A DNA stretch of 64,000 nucleotides from Sipunculus nudus (GCA_026874595.1 CM049316.1:19925839-19989838); one strand, 5' to 3'; shown: positions 26,501 through 38,498, counted from the first letter of the stretch. Notes: a model not told the origin generated them from the letters alone. Numbers and translations: made by a program.

Positions 26501-27993
26501 AATTAAAAGAAAATATAGATTTTCAGTCATTTGGCACCACTGTAGAATAACTTGTGCACCTCTCAGAGGCACAACACTACTGTGAACAGCAAAAAGTTTT
26601 TATGTCAAGCTGCTTAATTTTGCCACTTATTTTTATCTGCATCTTACTTCTCCATTACATGAATCCTAAACATCATACCGTCCATATACACTTATAACCT
26701 GGTAGAGACACTGCGTGACTGATCCTCCAGTCGCTTCAGAAATTCAAACATCGGTATATTGACCTTGAAGTATTGGTCAGTAATGATGTTTACATTATTT
26801 TGCGAACTGGAATGGGATGCAGGGGCACTCCGGTTTTTCTATGATCTTTGACTGGTTACTATTTTTGGACGTTTAACATACACGTTAAGTTACTACTATA
26901 GAAAGCAGGCTTCAGCCAAAGAACCATAGGATATTCATGAAGTCATACTGCTACTTGCATCTTAATTTTGCCACTCATTTTTATCTGCCACTTACACGCC
27001 TCCATTACATAAATCCTAAACATTATGTCTGTTCTTATATACTCATAGTCATAACCTGCCATAAGTGCGTTTGTGATCCTACAGTCGCTCTAAAGCCCAC
27101 GTTCTAACGTGGCTCCGAAAGATGAATTAAATGAACGTTTTAAGGCAACGAAACTGTTCCTGAAGAAAGCAGTTTTTTATTGTAAGAGACCAATTTTGAG
27201 GCCTGAAACATTCGCCCTCACTCCAACCCAAGACTATTCCGGAAATGTAGACCTTGTATTAGGTTTTTGTCTTTAATCTTCCAAGGTTGAACCCCTCCTA
27301 TTCGTAAAGCGAGCCAGAGTCAAGTGTTTTTCGTGCTGACTGACCACACACGTGGGTCTGAGTCTTTGTCAAATGTCAGCCCAATTATGCATAAATCCTT
27401 CACTGAAAGCAAGGTTATTCATATGCACGGAAGTCCTTAAATTGGCCTAATTCTAGGCGGGTCTTTGACAAAGGCAGTTCAGCTGTTTTCGGTGATAGCC
27501 TTCTCCCATATCAGAAAACACGCAAAAATCACTCAAAATGATGTGTACATTGAAACTTTTTTATTCTTATATCGGCCATGTCACTGAGGGAACAATAACC
27601 TTTAAAATGAAGTATAGCACAGTATCATATGCAACTCGGTTTCAGAGAACATTGCGAACACAGGTGGAACGAATTCCTTTTATAAGTATTAAATGACCTG
27701 TTTGGGGTTTTCTTTACTAAATGGGAAAGAGTCAATAAGAGTGTTTCTTTTTCAGCAAAAAATTATCATATACTTCTCCAAAGGATTAAATGACCCAAAC
27801 TTCAATTATGAGAAAGAAATGACATTTAAATTAGCAAGACCAATGCCATTCCTCTATTGCAGTTAAGGCTGATACGCTAATAAAATCTGTTTTAATGTGA
27901 AATGGTAAACCAGTACAGTTATATTACTGATATATTACAAAGCATGACAGAAAAGTCTTGTTATTTCCATATCTACACCTAAAATCTAAAAGA
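23546..27993. other. Non-coding stretch, partly CpG-richer at 26.7-27.6 kb
   Basis: No supported exon. The segment 26700-27560 keeps more CpG than the window average and includes an internal duplication, listed separately. An end-of-element trace lies near 25487. Confidence 0.4.
26605..27104 (+). repeat. Duplicated block, two copies about 350 bp apart
   Basis: The copies at about 26605-26750 and 26955-27104 share TTAATTTTGCCACT, then ATTTTTATCTGC, TCCATTACATRAATCCTAAAC, ACTYATAACCTG, and TGATCCTMCAGTCGCT. Identity is roughly three quarters by eye. It is an old local duplication or the two ends of a decayed element. Confidence 0.6.
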
Positions 27994-28174
27994 ACAAGTG
28001 ACCCATGGGTCATGACGCTCAGCTGACTGGGAAGAGATTCGCAAAAGGAAATTTTATCATCAGAATGGTAGTATATACCCATTCAACTGAAGCATCAAAC
28101 AGATTAACCAACAGGCCAAGATTTAGTCTGTATTTATATATCTCAAAAATAGAGAAAAATGTGTAAACTTTTAA

Positions 28175-29349
28175 AACTAGAATACGGGTAACCGACAAGT
28201 GACTACATGTATCTGCCAAAATCGGATAGTGAGGCATGGATTGAGTGGCAAGGGGAAATAGAGTGAGGTATGTTGCATATTAGCATGGATGTCTGCAGCC
28301 TAAATGTGTATGTAGGTTGTGCCACCTACCACAAATCCAGAAAGCTGTCCAAGTTGTATACACCTGCAAAATTTTAGGCAGAAAAGTCAAACCACTACAT
28401 GTATATGAGCGATTTTTGCCCATGGCAGACAAACAGACAAACACTGTGCAAAAATCTTTGCAGGTAACCCCTCCAGTTTTGTGTATGATAAAGACCTATG
28501 TGAGATCTAAACACATGCACAATTTTGGCCCAATCGGTCAAATGGTTCCTGAGATATGAGCTTGGATGTGTCCAGCGTTAACTAGAATGTAGGTGGCGCC
28601 ACCTGTCATAAAATCAAGAAAGCTGTCCACGATGTATAAACCTGCAAAATTTTAGGCAGTTATGTCGAACCACTACAGAGAAATGAGTAATTTTAGGCCA
28701 CGGCAGACTAACAGACAGACACTGTGCAAACATTGTTACAGGTGGCACCACCATTTTTTGTGTATGTTACAGAGCTATCAAAGGGCTACATTTGTATAAA
28801 TTTTATTTCCTGATCGGTCAAACGGTTCCCGAGATATAAGCTTGGATGTCATCAGCGTGAACGTGAATGTAGGTGGCGCCACCTGTCATAAAATCAAGAA
28901 AGCTATCCTGGATGTATTCACATGACGAATTTCAGGTGAATTAGTCAATTCACTGCAGAGATATGAGTGATTTTAACCCAAGGCAGATGAACAGATGGAC
29001 ACTGTGCAAACATGGTTACAGGTGGCGCCACCATTTTTTGTGTATGTTATAAAGCAATCCAAGGGCTACATTTGTATCAATTTTATTTCCTGATCGGTCA
29101 AACGGTTCCCGAGATATGAGGGTTTATGAGTGGAAACAGACCCACAAATGGACACTGGATAGAGAGGAAAGGTCAGAGGTCAATGCAAATTGGTTAGGCA
29201 CCAGTTCACATGTGACCCGATAATAGGTGTAAGTTTGGGAAAAATCGGTCCATTAGTCTCCGAGGAGCTCTCTGGAAACGAACGCCCCTGCGGCGGAGGA
29301 ACTTGGTCAAAATCATAGTATCCGCAAAACTTCGTTTTGGTGGATACAA
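28175..29349 (+). mobile_element. 280-bp-repeat element, copy A
   Basis: Starts AACTAGAATACGGGTA and holds a left TIR-like TGTATCTGCCAAAATC at 28209. Internal units of about 280 bp each have two GGTGGCGCCACC-type sites plus the phrases GGTCAAACGGTTCCCGAGAT and GAGCTTGGATGT. Its right arm has AGGTCAGAGGTCA (29170-29182) and it ends TTTTGGTGGATACA (29335-29348), inverted relative to the left TIR. Copies B (39561) and C (52884) share the order. It abuts the 336-bp array directly. Confidence 0.75.
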
Positions 29350-29355
29350 AAATAC

Positions 29356-32300
29356 AGGTGGCTCCACCAGTCTGAAGAAACTAATAAAAACACTTAATGG
29401 TCAATATCCATGCAAAAAATCATGGTGATCTCTGCATTAGTTGTTCAGATACTTCAGTTTTTGTATTAAATTGTCCATTATTCTGAGGGATACTTCGGAG
29501 TCCTATAGCTTGAAGGATATGGGTAACAGAGACCTAATTTCAAGTTTCCACAGGCACCTTTCATGGGCCTCCTTGCATGACAAGAATGAAGATTCTAGGT
29601 CCAGTTGTTGGTATTTGTACCCTGTTGACAGATAACCACATTTTTAAAGGTCTCAAAAAAAAGAAAATAATTCGTAAAAATTTGAAAAAAAAATAGAGGT
29701 GGCACACCCAGTCTGCAGAAACTGATGGAACAGCTCATGATCAATATGTATGCCGAAAATCATGACCATCAGTGTTGTAGTTATTGAAATACTGCAGTTT
29801 TTGTATCAAATTTTACAGCTTAAATATGGGTAACAGAGACCTAATTTCAAGTTTCCATGGAGACTTTTCATGGGTTTCCCTGTGTGTCAAGAATGAAGAT
29901 TCTTGGTCCAGTTTTTATGATTTGTGCCCTGTTAACAGATGTTCATATCTTTAAAGGTCTCAAAAATACAGAAAAATTTCGTAAAAAAAACGAACAAATA
30001 CAGGTGGTGCCACCAGTCTGCAGAAACTTATGAAACACTCCATGATCAATATCCATGCAAACAATTATGGTTATCTCTGCATTAGTTGTTCAGTTACTTT
30101 AGCTTTTGTATCAAATTTTCCATTATTCTGAGCTGTACTTTGGAGTGCCATAGCTCAAAGGATATGGGTAACAGAGACCAAATTTCAGGTTTCCATGGAG
30201 ACTTATCATGGGTCTCCCTGTGTGTCAAGAACGAAGATTCTAGGTACAGTCGTTACGATCTGTACCCTGTTGACAGATAACTACATCCTTAAAGGTCTCA
30301 AAAATGGAGAAAACAATTCGTGAACATTGAAAAATACAGGTGGCGCCACCAGTCTGCACAAACTGATGAAACATCTCATGATCAATATGTATGTCGAAAA
30401 TCATGACCATCAGTGATGTAGTTAATGAGATATTGAAGTTTTTGTATGAAATTTTTGACTATTCTGGGGGGTAATTTTGGGCCCCATAGCTCGAAGGATA
30501 TGGGTAACAGAGACCTAATTTCTGGTTTCCATGGAGACTTTTCATAGGTCTCTCAGTGTGTCGAAAATGAAGATTCTAGGTCCAGTCGTTACGATTTGTG
30601 CCACGCTAACAGATGACAGCATCCTCAAAGGTCTCTAAAATAGAGGAAAAAATCTTAAAAAATCACACAGTACAGGTGGCGCCACCAGTCTGCAGGAACT
30701 GATGAAAAACTCCATGATCAATATCCATGCAAACAATTATGGTTATCTCTGCATTAGTTGTTCAGTTACTTTAGCTTTTGTATCAAATTTTCCATTATTC
30801 TGAGCTGTACTTTGGAGTGCCATAGCTCAAAGGATATGGGTAACAGAGACCAAATTTCAGGTTTCCATGGAGACTTATCATGGGTCTCCCTGTGTGTCAA
30901 GAACGAAGATTCTAGGTACAGTCGTTACGATTTGTACCCTGTTGACAGATAACTACATCCTTAAAGGTCTCAAAAATGGAGAAAACAATTCGTGAACATT
31001 GAAAAATACAGGTGGCGCCACCAGTCTGCACAAACTGATGAAACATCTCATGATCAATATGTATGTCGAAAATCATAACCATCAGTGATGTAGTTAATGA
31101 GATATTGAAGTTTTTGTATGAAATTTTTGACTATTCTGGGGGGTAATTTTGGGCCCCATAGCTCGAAGGATATGGGTAACAGAGACCTAATTTCTGGTTT
31201 CCATGGAGACTTTTCATAGGTCTCTCAGTGTGTCGAAAATGAAGATTCTAGGTCCAGTCGTTACGATTTGTGCCACGCTAACAGATGACAGCATCCTCAA
31301 AGGTCTCAAAAATAGAGGAAAAAATCTTAAAAAATCAAACAGTACAGGTGGCGCCACCAGTCTGCAGGAACTGATCGAACATCTCATGATCAATATGTAT
31401 GCCAAAAATGAAGACCATCAGTGATGTAGTTATTGAGATATTGAAGTTTTTGTATGAAATTTTTTACTATTCTGGGGGGTACTTTGGGGCCCCATAGCTC
31501 GAAGGATATGGGTAACAGAGACCTAATTTCTGGTTTCCATGGAGACTTATCATGGGTCTCCCTGTGTGTCAAGAACGAAGATTCTAGGTCCAGTCGTTAC
31601 GATTTGTACCCTGTTGACAGATAACTACATCCTTAAAGGTCTCAAAAATGGAGAAAACAATTCGTGAACATTGAAAAATACAGGTGGCGCCACCAGTCTG
31701 CACAAACTGATGAAACATCTCATGATCAATATGTATGTCGAAAATCATGACCATCAGTGATGTAGTTAATGAGATATTGAAGTTTTTGTATGAAATTTTT
31801 GACTATTCTGGGGGGTAATTTTGGGCCCCATAGCTCGAAGGATATGGGTAACAGAGACCTAATTTCTGGTTTCCATGGAGACTTTTCATAGGTCTCTCAG
31901 TGTGTCGAAAATGAAGATTCTAGGTCCAGTCATTACGATTTGTGCAACGCTAACAGATGACAGCATCCTCAAAGGTCTCAAAAATAGAGGAAAAAAATCG
32001 TAAAAAATCAAACAGTACAGGTGGCGCCACCAGTCTGCAGGAACTGATCTAACATCTCATGATCAATATGTATGCCAAAAATGAAGACCATCAGTGATGT
32101 AGTTATTAAGATATTGAAGTTTTTGTATGAAATTTTTTACTATTCTGGGTGGTATTTTGGGGCCCCATAGCTCAAAGGATATGGGTAACAGAGACCTAAT
32201 TTCTTGTTTCCATGGAGACTTATCATGGGTCTCCCTGTGTGTCAAGAACAAAGATTCTAGGTCCAGTCGTTACGATTTGTACCCTGTTGACAGATAACTA

Positions 32301-33300
32301 CATCCTTAAAGGTCTCAAAAATGGAGAAAACAATTCGTGAACATTGAAAAATACAGGTTGCGCCACCAGTCTGCACAAACTGATGAAACATATCATGATC
32401 AATATGTATGTCGAAAATCATGACCATCAGTGATGTAGTTAATGAGATATTGAAGTTTTTGTATGAAATTTTTGACTATTCTGGGGGGTAATTTTGGGCC
32501 CCATAGCTCGAAGGATATGGGTAACAGAGACCTAATTTCTGGTTTCCATGGAGACTTTTCATAGGTCTCTCAGTGTGTCGAAAATGAAGATTCTAGGTCC
32601 AGTCGTTACGATTTGTGCCACGCTAACAGATGACAGCATCCTCAAAGGTCTCAAAAATAGAGGAAAAAATCGTAAAAAATCAAACAGTACAGGTGGCGCC
32701 ACCAGTCTGCAGGAACTGATCGAACATCTCAAGATCAATATGTATGCCAAAAATGAAGACCATCAGTGATGTAGTTATTGAGATATTGAAATTTTTGTAT
32801 GAAATTTTTTACTATTCTGGGGGGTACTTTGGGGCCCCATAGCTCAAAGGATATGGGTAACAGAGACCTAATTTCTGGTTTCCAAGGAGATTTTTCATGG
32901 ACCTCTCAGTGTGTCAAGAATTAAGATTCTAAGTCCAGTCTTTATGATTTGTGCCTTGTTAACAGATGTTCACATTTTTAAAGGTCTCAAAAATAGAGAA
33001 AAAAATTCGTAAAAAATCGAAAAATACAGGTGGCGCCACCAGTCTGCAGGAAGTGATGTAACATCTCATGATCAATATGTATGCCAAAAATCATGACCAT
33101 CAGTCAAGTAGTTAATGAGATATTGAAGTTTTTGTATGAAATTTTTGACTTTTCTGGGGGGTACTTTGGGGCCACATAGCTCGAAGGATATGGGTAACAG
33201 AGACCTAATTTCTGGTTTCCAAGGAGATTTTTTATGGACCTCTCAGAATCCCAAGTTACAAGGTTCTAGGTCCAGCGGTTACGATTTGTGCCTGGTTAAC
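29356..33300 (+). repeat. 336-bp satellite-like array, 12 units, 672-bp higher-order period
   Basis: The marker AGGTGGCGCCACCAGTCTG or a variant starts units at 29356, 29697, 30002, 30338, 30674, 31010, 31346, 31682, 32019, 32355, 32691 and 33028. The first three spacings are irregular (341, 305, 336); the rest are 336 or 337. From 30338 units alternate between two types, so near-identical sequence recurs every 672 bp. Nine units contain GTTTCCATGGAGAC. Repeated frames of 60-73 codons on both strands recur at the repeat period and are not genes. The array lies about 3.3 kb from the donor of exon 1b, inside its predicted first intron. Confidence 0.95.
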
Positions 33301-33352
33301 GGACGGACAAACGGACAGACGGACGGACGGACAGACGGACAGACGGACGACG
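33299..33352 (+). repeat. ACGG/ACAG microsatellite
   Basis: Tetranucleotide repeats ACGG with ACAG and ACAA variants come directly after the last satellite unit. This is the usual position of the microsatellite in pearl-type elements. Confidence 0.9.
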
Positions 33353-33370
33353 GACAAAGAGTGATCGCTA

Positions 33371-33401
33371 TAGCTCAGATGACTTTCAGTCAGCTGAGCT
33401 A
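33371..33401 (+). other. Terminal hairpin of the composite element
   Basis: TAGCTCAGATGACT and AGTCAGCTGAGCTA form a 14-bp stem with one mismatch around a TTC loop, followed by AAAAAT. It marks the right end of the element. Helitrons carry a hairpin just before their 3' end, but a clear CTRR end separate from the stem is not visible. Confidence 0.7.
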
Positions 33402-33402
33402 A

Positions 33403-36400
33403 AAATCAGCATAAAATTAATCAAACATAACTAAATGCAAACAAGCACCCAATCTGTGAATGTCAAAGGATGACAAATCTTTTATAGAAAACAGCATCAA
33501 CCAAAAATATACATTATGATCATAGAAGCAGTGAAGGAATATCAATTTATTTTATGATAACAAACTTTACCACCATAAAACCTCAATGGGAAATACTACA
33601 GGCATTTCATATAAACAAAACCATTTTTTAAGATTCAAAGTATCACAATTCAGAACCTGAATGGGAAATACTACAGGCAATCAATGTTAACAATTTACCA
33701 AGATTCCAAGTATTGCAATGTGGAAAAAAATATTTACAAAAAAAATAAGTATTTTGTCTGAAGATAAATACCAATCCATTATTTAGTCTATCAATTAAAA
33801 CAGACCCCTGTATACATCAGTGTTTGGGCTTCCTACCAGTACATTTATAGCTTTCACAGGTGTTACTGATCAAGAACTGACAAGCAGATGTGTACTGCAT
33901 GGTGGCATCAAAGGTGATGGTGTGTTGGGGGAAGGGGGTTCATATCTTGTTCATATCTCTACCACAAGATGGAAGCACCATCTACACTAATCAATTTTTG
34001 CTATGAGAATAATATTTTACTACTTTATGAAAAAAAATAACACCTCTTCATGGGTATTACCTCTGCATGAGATTCAAGCAAACAACAATTTAATTAGTTT
34101 GACAAGATATAGCTGGTAACTTCTTAAAACTGGATTAAATTGAAGTAAAGCATATGATTTCAATAATCATACAGTCTCTCTAGAAATGTACAAACTAGCA
34201 TTGATATATAATTATCCATATGTTTCCACACTGAATAAAAACAGATATTACAATAATTGTAAACATAAATGGATATATAATCTGTAAATAATGCCCTGTG
34301 CATAATTTTGTTCGTGTTGATATCATTCATCTCAGCTGAAGATATCAGTGAGTCATGTGAGAATTCTTATGTCAGAGCCATGCATGAACACCTGTGATCA
34401 ATTTATATATGAATTCAGAACATTTCACATATGTTTCATTATGTGAGCAGATGCTTTTTATGAAAAGGAAATAAAGACCAAAAGTTATAATTTATCATAA
34501 ATTTGAATTTCATAACACAATGTAAGATGTGTTCTGTCATATTGTTTTCGATATCTTTACACATGTTATTCAGCACATATTAACTTATTATTAAAAATTG
34601 TTATTGGTGCAATTATAATTATTATTATTATCATTATTATTATTATTATTATTACTACATATGTAGCACAAGATATCTTGACTGGACCATGTGATCAGTT
34701 TACAGTCCAGCCATGGAGCAGCCACTACATGCTAGCAAGATCTCAAAAGTCAGTAAAAATAATGTCATAAAAAGTTAGCTTTGTTTCTACCTGTGCCTAT
34801 ATTGTGTACACTAGAAGCACAGTGTAAACTAGCTGGATCTAAAATTTTAACTGGATCAGAAACTGGATTGCTGATAACAAAATCTTTTGATGCTTGTTCA
34901 AACTCACTGGATGAACATGATTATGAACACTCTCACCAGATGTCAGCACTCTCCAGACTACTTGGTGTCAATTAGAGCACAGTTGTCATGGAAATAACTC
35001 AATGATTTCAAATGCAAAATGACGTCTGTAGCAGCATATACAAATAATTATCTATATCAATGGCATGTATAGTTGGCCAATAAATGTGGAGCTTCATACC
35101 AAAACTGTTGTATTTTAATGGCTGATCTTGTCTCTCAAGACCATTCAGTCAGTGATTTATAATGATAACACGCACATCATGATTCACTAGATATGTTATA
35201 TCATGTAAAAGCTGCATCATTGCTTTTGGTCCCTGGCATTGTCAGCTCAGTAAATAAGCATATAGCAGGTCTGGCTGCTGAAAATATATCTAGAGATGCC
35301 AACATATTAAGGTAAAACACCCATGCAAACACATAGGCTGTATGTCTTAAATTAGTTTCAGAAATGCTTTGTCAAATGCTTATGTCTTAAATAACCTTGG
35401 TACCTGACTGATAATAAGAAAAGTTCTGAAGCTTTAGACTTGTTTCACAGAAAACAATAACATTAAGAAGCTTAACTAGCTTCAATAGAAGATCACAGGA
35501 AAAAGCTTGATGTAGAATCTAAGCATTTCTGGTGCTGTAAATTTTGTACACTAATTAAGATTACCAATATATATGTGTGAAACAACATTAACTAAGCCAC
35601 TGACTACCAAATAGGAGGTGACCAAAAGTCCTATGATACTTAGCTTCACTGGATGCAAAGCCATGCTGTAAATGCCCTACCTTTACCTAATTGTAAGTTT
35701 TTACTTAACAAAACTCTAGGGACAAATAAAGAAAATCTAAGTGCAAATGTTTTATATACAGACTGTGTTCACTTTCACTTTGTACAACCAACAAAAGAGT
35801 TATGACTTGAGTTGTGTATGACAAAAAGTACACGTCTTACCGACTATGTGACAAAAAACATCTTGCACGCATGATATCAAATAAAAAGAAGTCTCAGACA
35901 GTTCTGCCCAACAAAAGTGATCTCTAAGTAGCCTGTTTATGACTGTAGACCTTACTTATCTGGTGGGATACCATATTTAAATCACCATCGCATGGTAATA
36001 AATACATGACAGATACATTCAATAGGGGACAAAAATAAACTGCAAACTCTTAACAATGTGTCAGATTTGCCAAGACATTGACAAAGGAATCTTTCATGTA
36101 AGTATAATATTACAGTGTGTGATCTTGCCAGTTTGACAAAAAAGCAAGACATTTCTGGCAACTGTAATGCCACAATATCCCTCGGCTTTGGCAATATGCC
36201 TTTCAAAGGCTCTACATGTCCTCTGGCCCATATATGTACTGACATTCTACGGAGATACTTGGCAACAAAATCTTGTCCAACAGTTAATATTATTTAAGAT
36301 CTTGGGTAAACCAAATTTATGAGCAATCCATGAAACCAATCTGTGAAGGGATAAATATCAAAATGTATCGGCAATATTTGGTTAAAACCTAATCCTCAGG

Positions 36401-36690
36401 ACAAATCGTCTCATCATCCTTAAGATATCTAATGTTTTTTAGGCTTTTCACAAATATGCATCCATCACAGGACAAGATGAACCTAAACTTTACATTGGCT
36501 TTGTTCTCTAATCCAAATCTATGAACATTCAGAATTTGAAAATTCCAACAATATTTATTTATCCCCTCTCAAGGAGTAGCTGCACCTGGTCGAATGTGAT
36601 AGCATCTGTGAACTTTAGGTCTTAAAATAAAATCATCCACTCGATCGCAAGAGTCAATTTGCTGACACAGAATATAATGTAATGACTTAC
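33403..36690. other. Non-coding; start of the predicted intron after exon 1b
   Basis: AT-rich with an (ATT)n run at 34612-34654 and a short two-copy duplication near 33575-33720 (AATGGGAAATACTACAGGCA). Frames at 35982-36245 and 36115-36297 overlap on opposite strands and have no splice support. Confidence 0.45.
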
Positions 36691-36943
36691 CATGAGGGAG
36701 AGTCTGGTGGCGATCATATTCATGAAAGCTGACAAAGGATGGGTAATCATTGAAACGAGGGATGTAGTAGCCCCCTGAGCCACTCCCTGATGTTTCAGAG
36801 TAAGAAGACACAGCTGCCGGAACGTGGAATTCATGCGTATTGGTGTAGTATCTACGGCTAGGTAAATGCCCTGTGGAACTCGAGTAGATGGTGGTTCTTG
36901 AGCGACCTGGCAAGTTCCGAACGTAAGTGCGTCTCATGCTCAT
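36691..36943 (-). CDS. Candidate first coding exon 1b (Arg/Ser/Tyr-rich N-terminus)
   Basis: An acceptor TTGTTTTCCAG ends at 36958, so the exon runs 36957-36691 with 14 untranslated bases. An in-frame TGA lies 12 bases before the ATG at 36943 (a second ATG follows two codons on), so no upstream frame can run in. The coding part is 84 residues plus one base and ends CCTCATG before a consensus GTAAGT donor. The peptide starts MSMRRTYVRNLPGRSR and is rich in Arg, Ser, Thr and Tyr, with SGSGSGGYY near residue 52; it looks disordered. It resembles the head region of a cytoskeletal protein, but I do not recognise it. Phase and split base (G) match exon 1a at 17775-17940, suggesting alternative first exons. 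The frame past the donor is intronic. Confidence 0.65.
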
Positions 36944-37195
36944 GATTACTGGTCAAGCTGGAAAACAAGGACAGATTATGCAAATCAATTAATGTGTTAC
37001 TGAACATTCTTAATAAACTTGAAGAGAATTAAATAATTACTACTGCAGAAATTCTAATTAAAATTGTAAGCAAATTTGGGAAATTTATGTCTTCCGCTTC
37101 CGCCTCTTGTAGGGCCCCTTTTGCCTTCTCAATGTTTTAGTGTTTATTTTCTACTAAAGATGTCTCCATATGTCATAGTGCCTGTGTGTTAGTTT

Positions 37196-37483
37196 TTGTT
37201 GTCCCCTGAAGATGTCTCCACATACTAATTTTTCTGTAAATTGTGAACAAAGGGAAAATTTTATTTTGTTTTGCAGCTGATAATAATAATTTTTCAGACA
37301 GACACTCCAAAACCAATCAAAACCAAAGTATGTCTGAGAGCAATCACTAATAAAAAATTGAATGAAATTGGATAATACTTCCAAAAATTATTGCACGGAA
37401 ATGAAAACCTGACAGAAAGACAGACGTAGAGACAGACAAACCCAAATCAATGTCCCCCGTTCCCTGGAAGTTGGGGACAACAA
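37196..37483. mobile_element. MITE with TTGTTGTCCCC ends
   Basis: The left end TTGTTGTCCCC and right end GGGGACAACAA are an 11-bp perfect inverted repeat 288 bp apart. A run of GACAGA-type repeats lies inside near 37411-37440. There is no coding capacity. It sits only about 240 bp upstream of the exon 1b acceptor. Confidence 0.5.
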
Positions 37484-37485
37484 TA

Positions 37486-37522
37486 AACAAGTGACACATG
37501 GGTCATGATGCTCAGATGACTA
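37486..37522 (+). mobile_element. Solo left end of the composite repeat
   Basis: ACAAGTGACACATGGGTCATG followed by ATGCTCAGATGACT is closely similar to the left boundary at 27995-28028. No array or right end follows. It lies directly beside the MITE ending at 37483. Confidence 0.55.
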
Positions 37523-38498
37523 GCATGCACATTCACATAGCCTAACATTCACAACAGGAATTTCATCTGAAAGCAAAATTGAGAAAAACTTCAGATGTGT
37601 TCTTGACCTTTGACCTTCTGACACTAAAGTCGACAGAGTTCTTCCATAAGTGATTGGTCACACATTTAGGAAGACTACTGACCACAGAAGATATTGCTGA
37701 AAACATTATGAGTCCTACAGGACTCCCATAAGTATGAGATAACGAAACCCCTGTTGATAACCTCAATTTTGGCCCACTTCCTATTAGAATAGGCTGCCAC
37801 GCATTATAGCACGGAGTACAAATCTAAAGTGTTTTCCATTCAGTGCCAGTCTTACATAACAAACCAATGTGAGATGGTAATTTCCAGGAAATCAGCTATG
37901 TGACAACCACTGGAAATCATATATTTTCACTCCAGCTACTGAAATTTTGCGTATTTGACTTTTTAAAGTAAAGAAAATTAAGTATTTATTTTGGAAAAGA
38001 CCGACTTTGAATCTACTGAGAATGTATGATACCTCAAAAGCTTATCAGCGCAACCTGATGTCCAAGTTAAAATATTGCTTAACTTTTTCTTTGTTTTACT
38101 CAAAAAAAAAATAAAGCATTGAAAATTATTTAGAGTGATATTTAGGCAGCTTATCAGCACACTTTGATGTTCATGCTTGAAACAAGTTTTTGTTCTAAAT
38201 ATGTCAGAAACCGTTTTGGTTCAAGAATAATAGGTAGATATCAATGTCCAAATGAAACTTGTAAATAATCCTTGAGTATTTTGTTTTAAAAATAAAATTG
38301 TGTTACAACAATAATAGAATGAGCTATACATGATAAAATCTTCAAAACAATCTCTGGCTAGAGAATGTTAAATAAAATTTGATTATATCCTGTACTTATA
38401 TAACACCATATTCAAATGTATTTCTATCTGTTTATAAATCAAACTGATTTGACAATGTTCATAAATGACTGCTGGGAGCAGTCTAATTATATGCTTAC

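Larger units (their letters stand above)
27994..33402 (+). mobile_element. Composite repeat element, about 5.4 kb (pearl/Helitron-like)
   Basis: The left boundary has the 14-bp palindrome TGACCCATGGGTCA (27999-28012) followed by GCTCAGCTGACT (28017-28028). The right boundary has AGTCAGCTGAGC inside a terminal hairpin, so the ends share a 12-bp perfect inverted repeat. Between them lie a 280-bp-repeat element (28175-29349), a 12-unit 336-bp array (29356-33300), an ACGG-type microsatellite (33299-33352) and a hairpin (33371-33401). Internal reiterations followed by an ACGG microsatellite and a hairpin are the published architecture of bivalve pearl elements, later treated as non-autonomous Helitrons. 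No transposase or helicase frame is present. The same left-end sequence recurs alone at 37486-37522. Confidence 0.55.

Noticed and set aside
30086-32769. Families of 60-73-codon frames that are near-identical to each other
   Set aside because: They recur every 336 or 672 bp in the satellite array on both strands; stop and start are fixed by the repeat unit.
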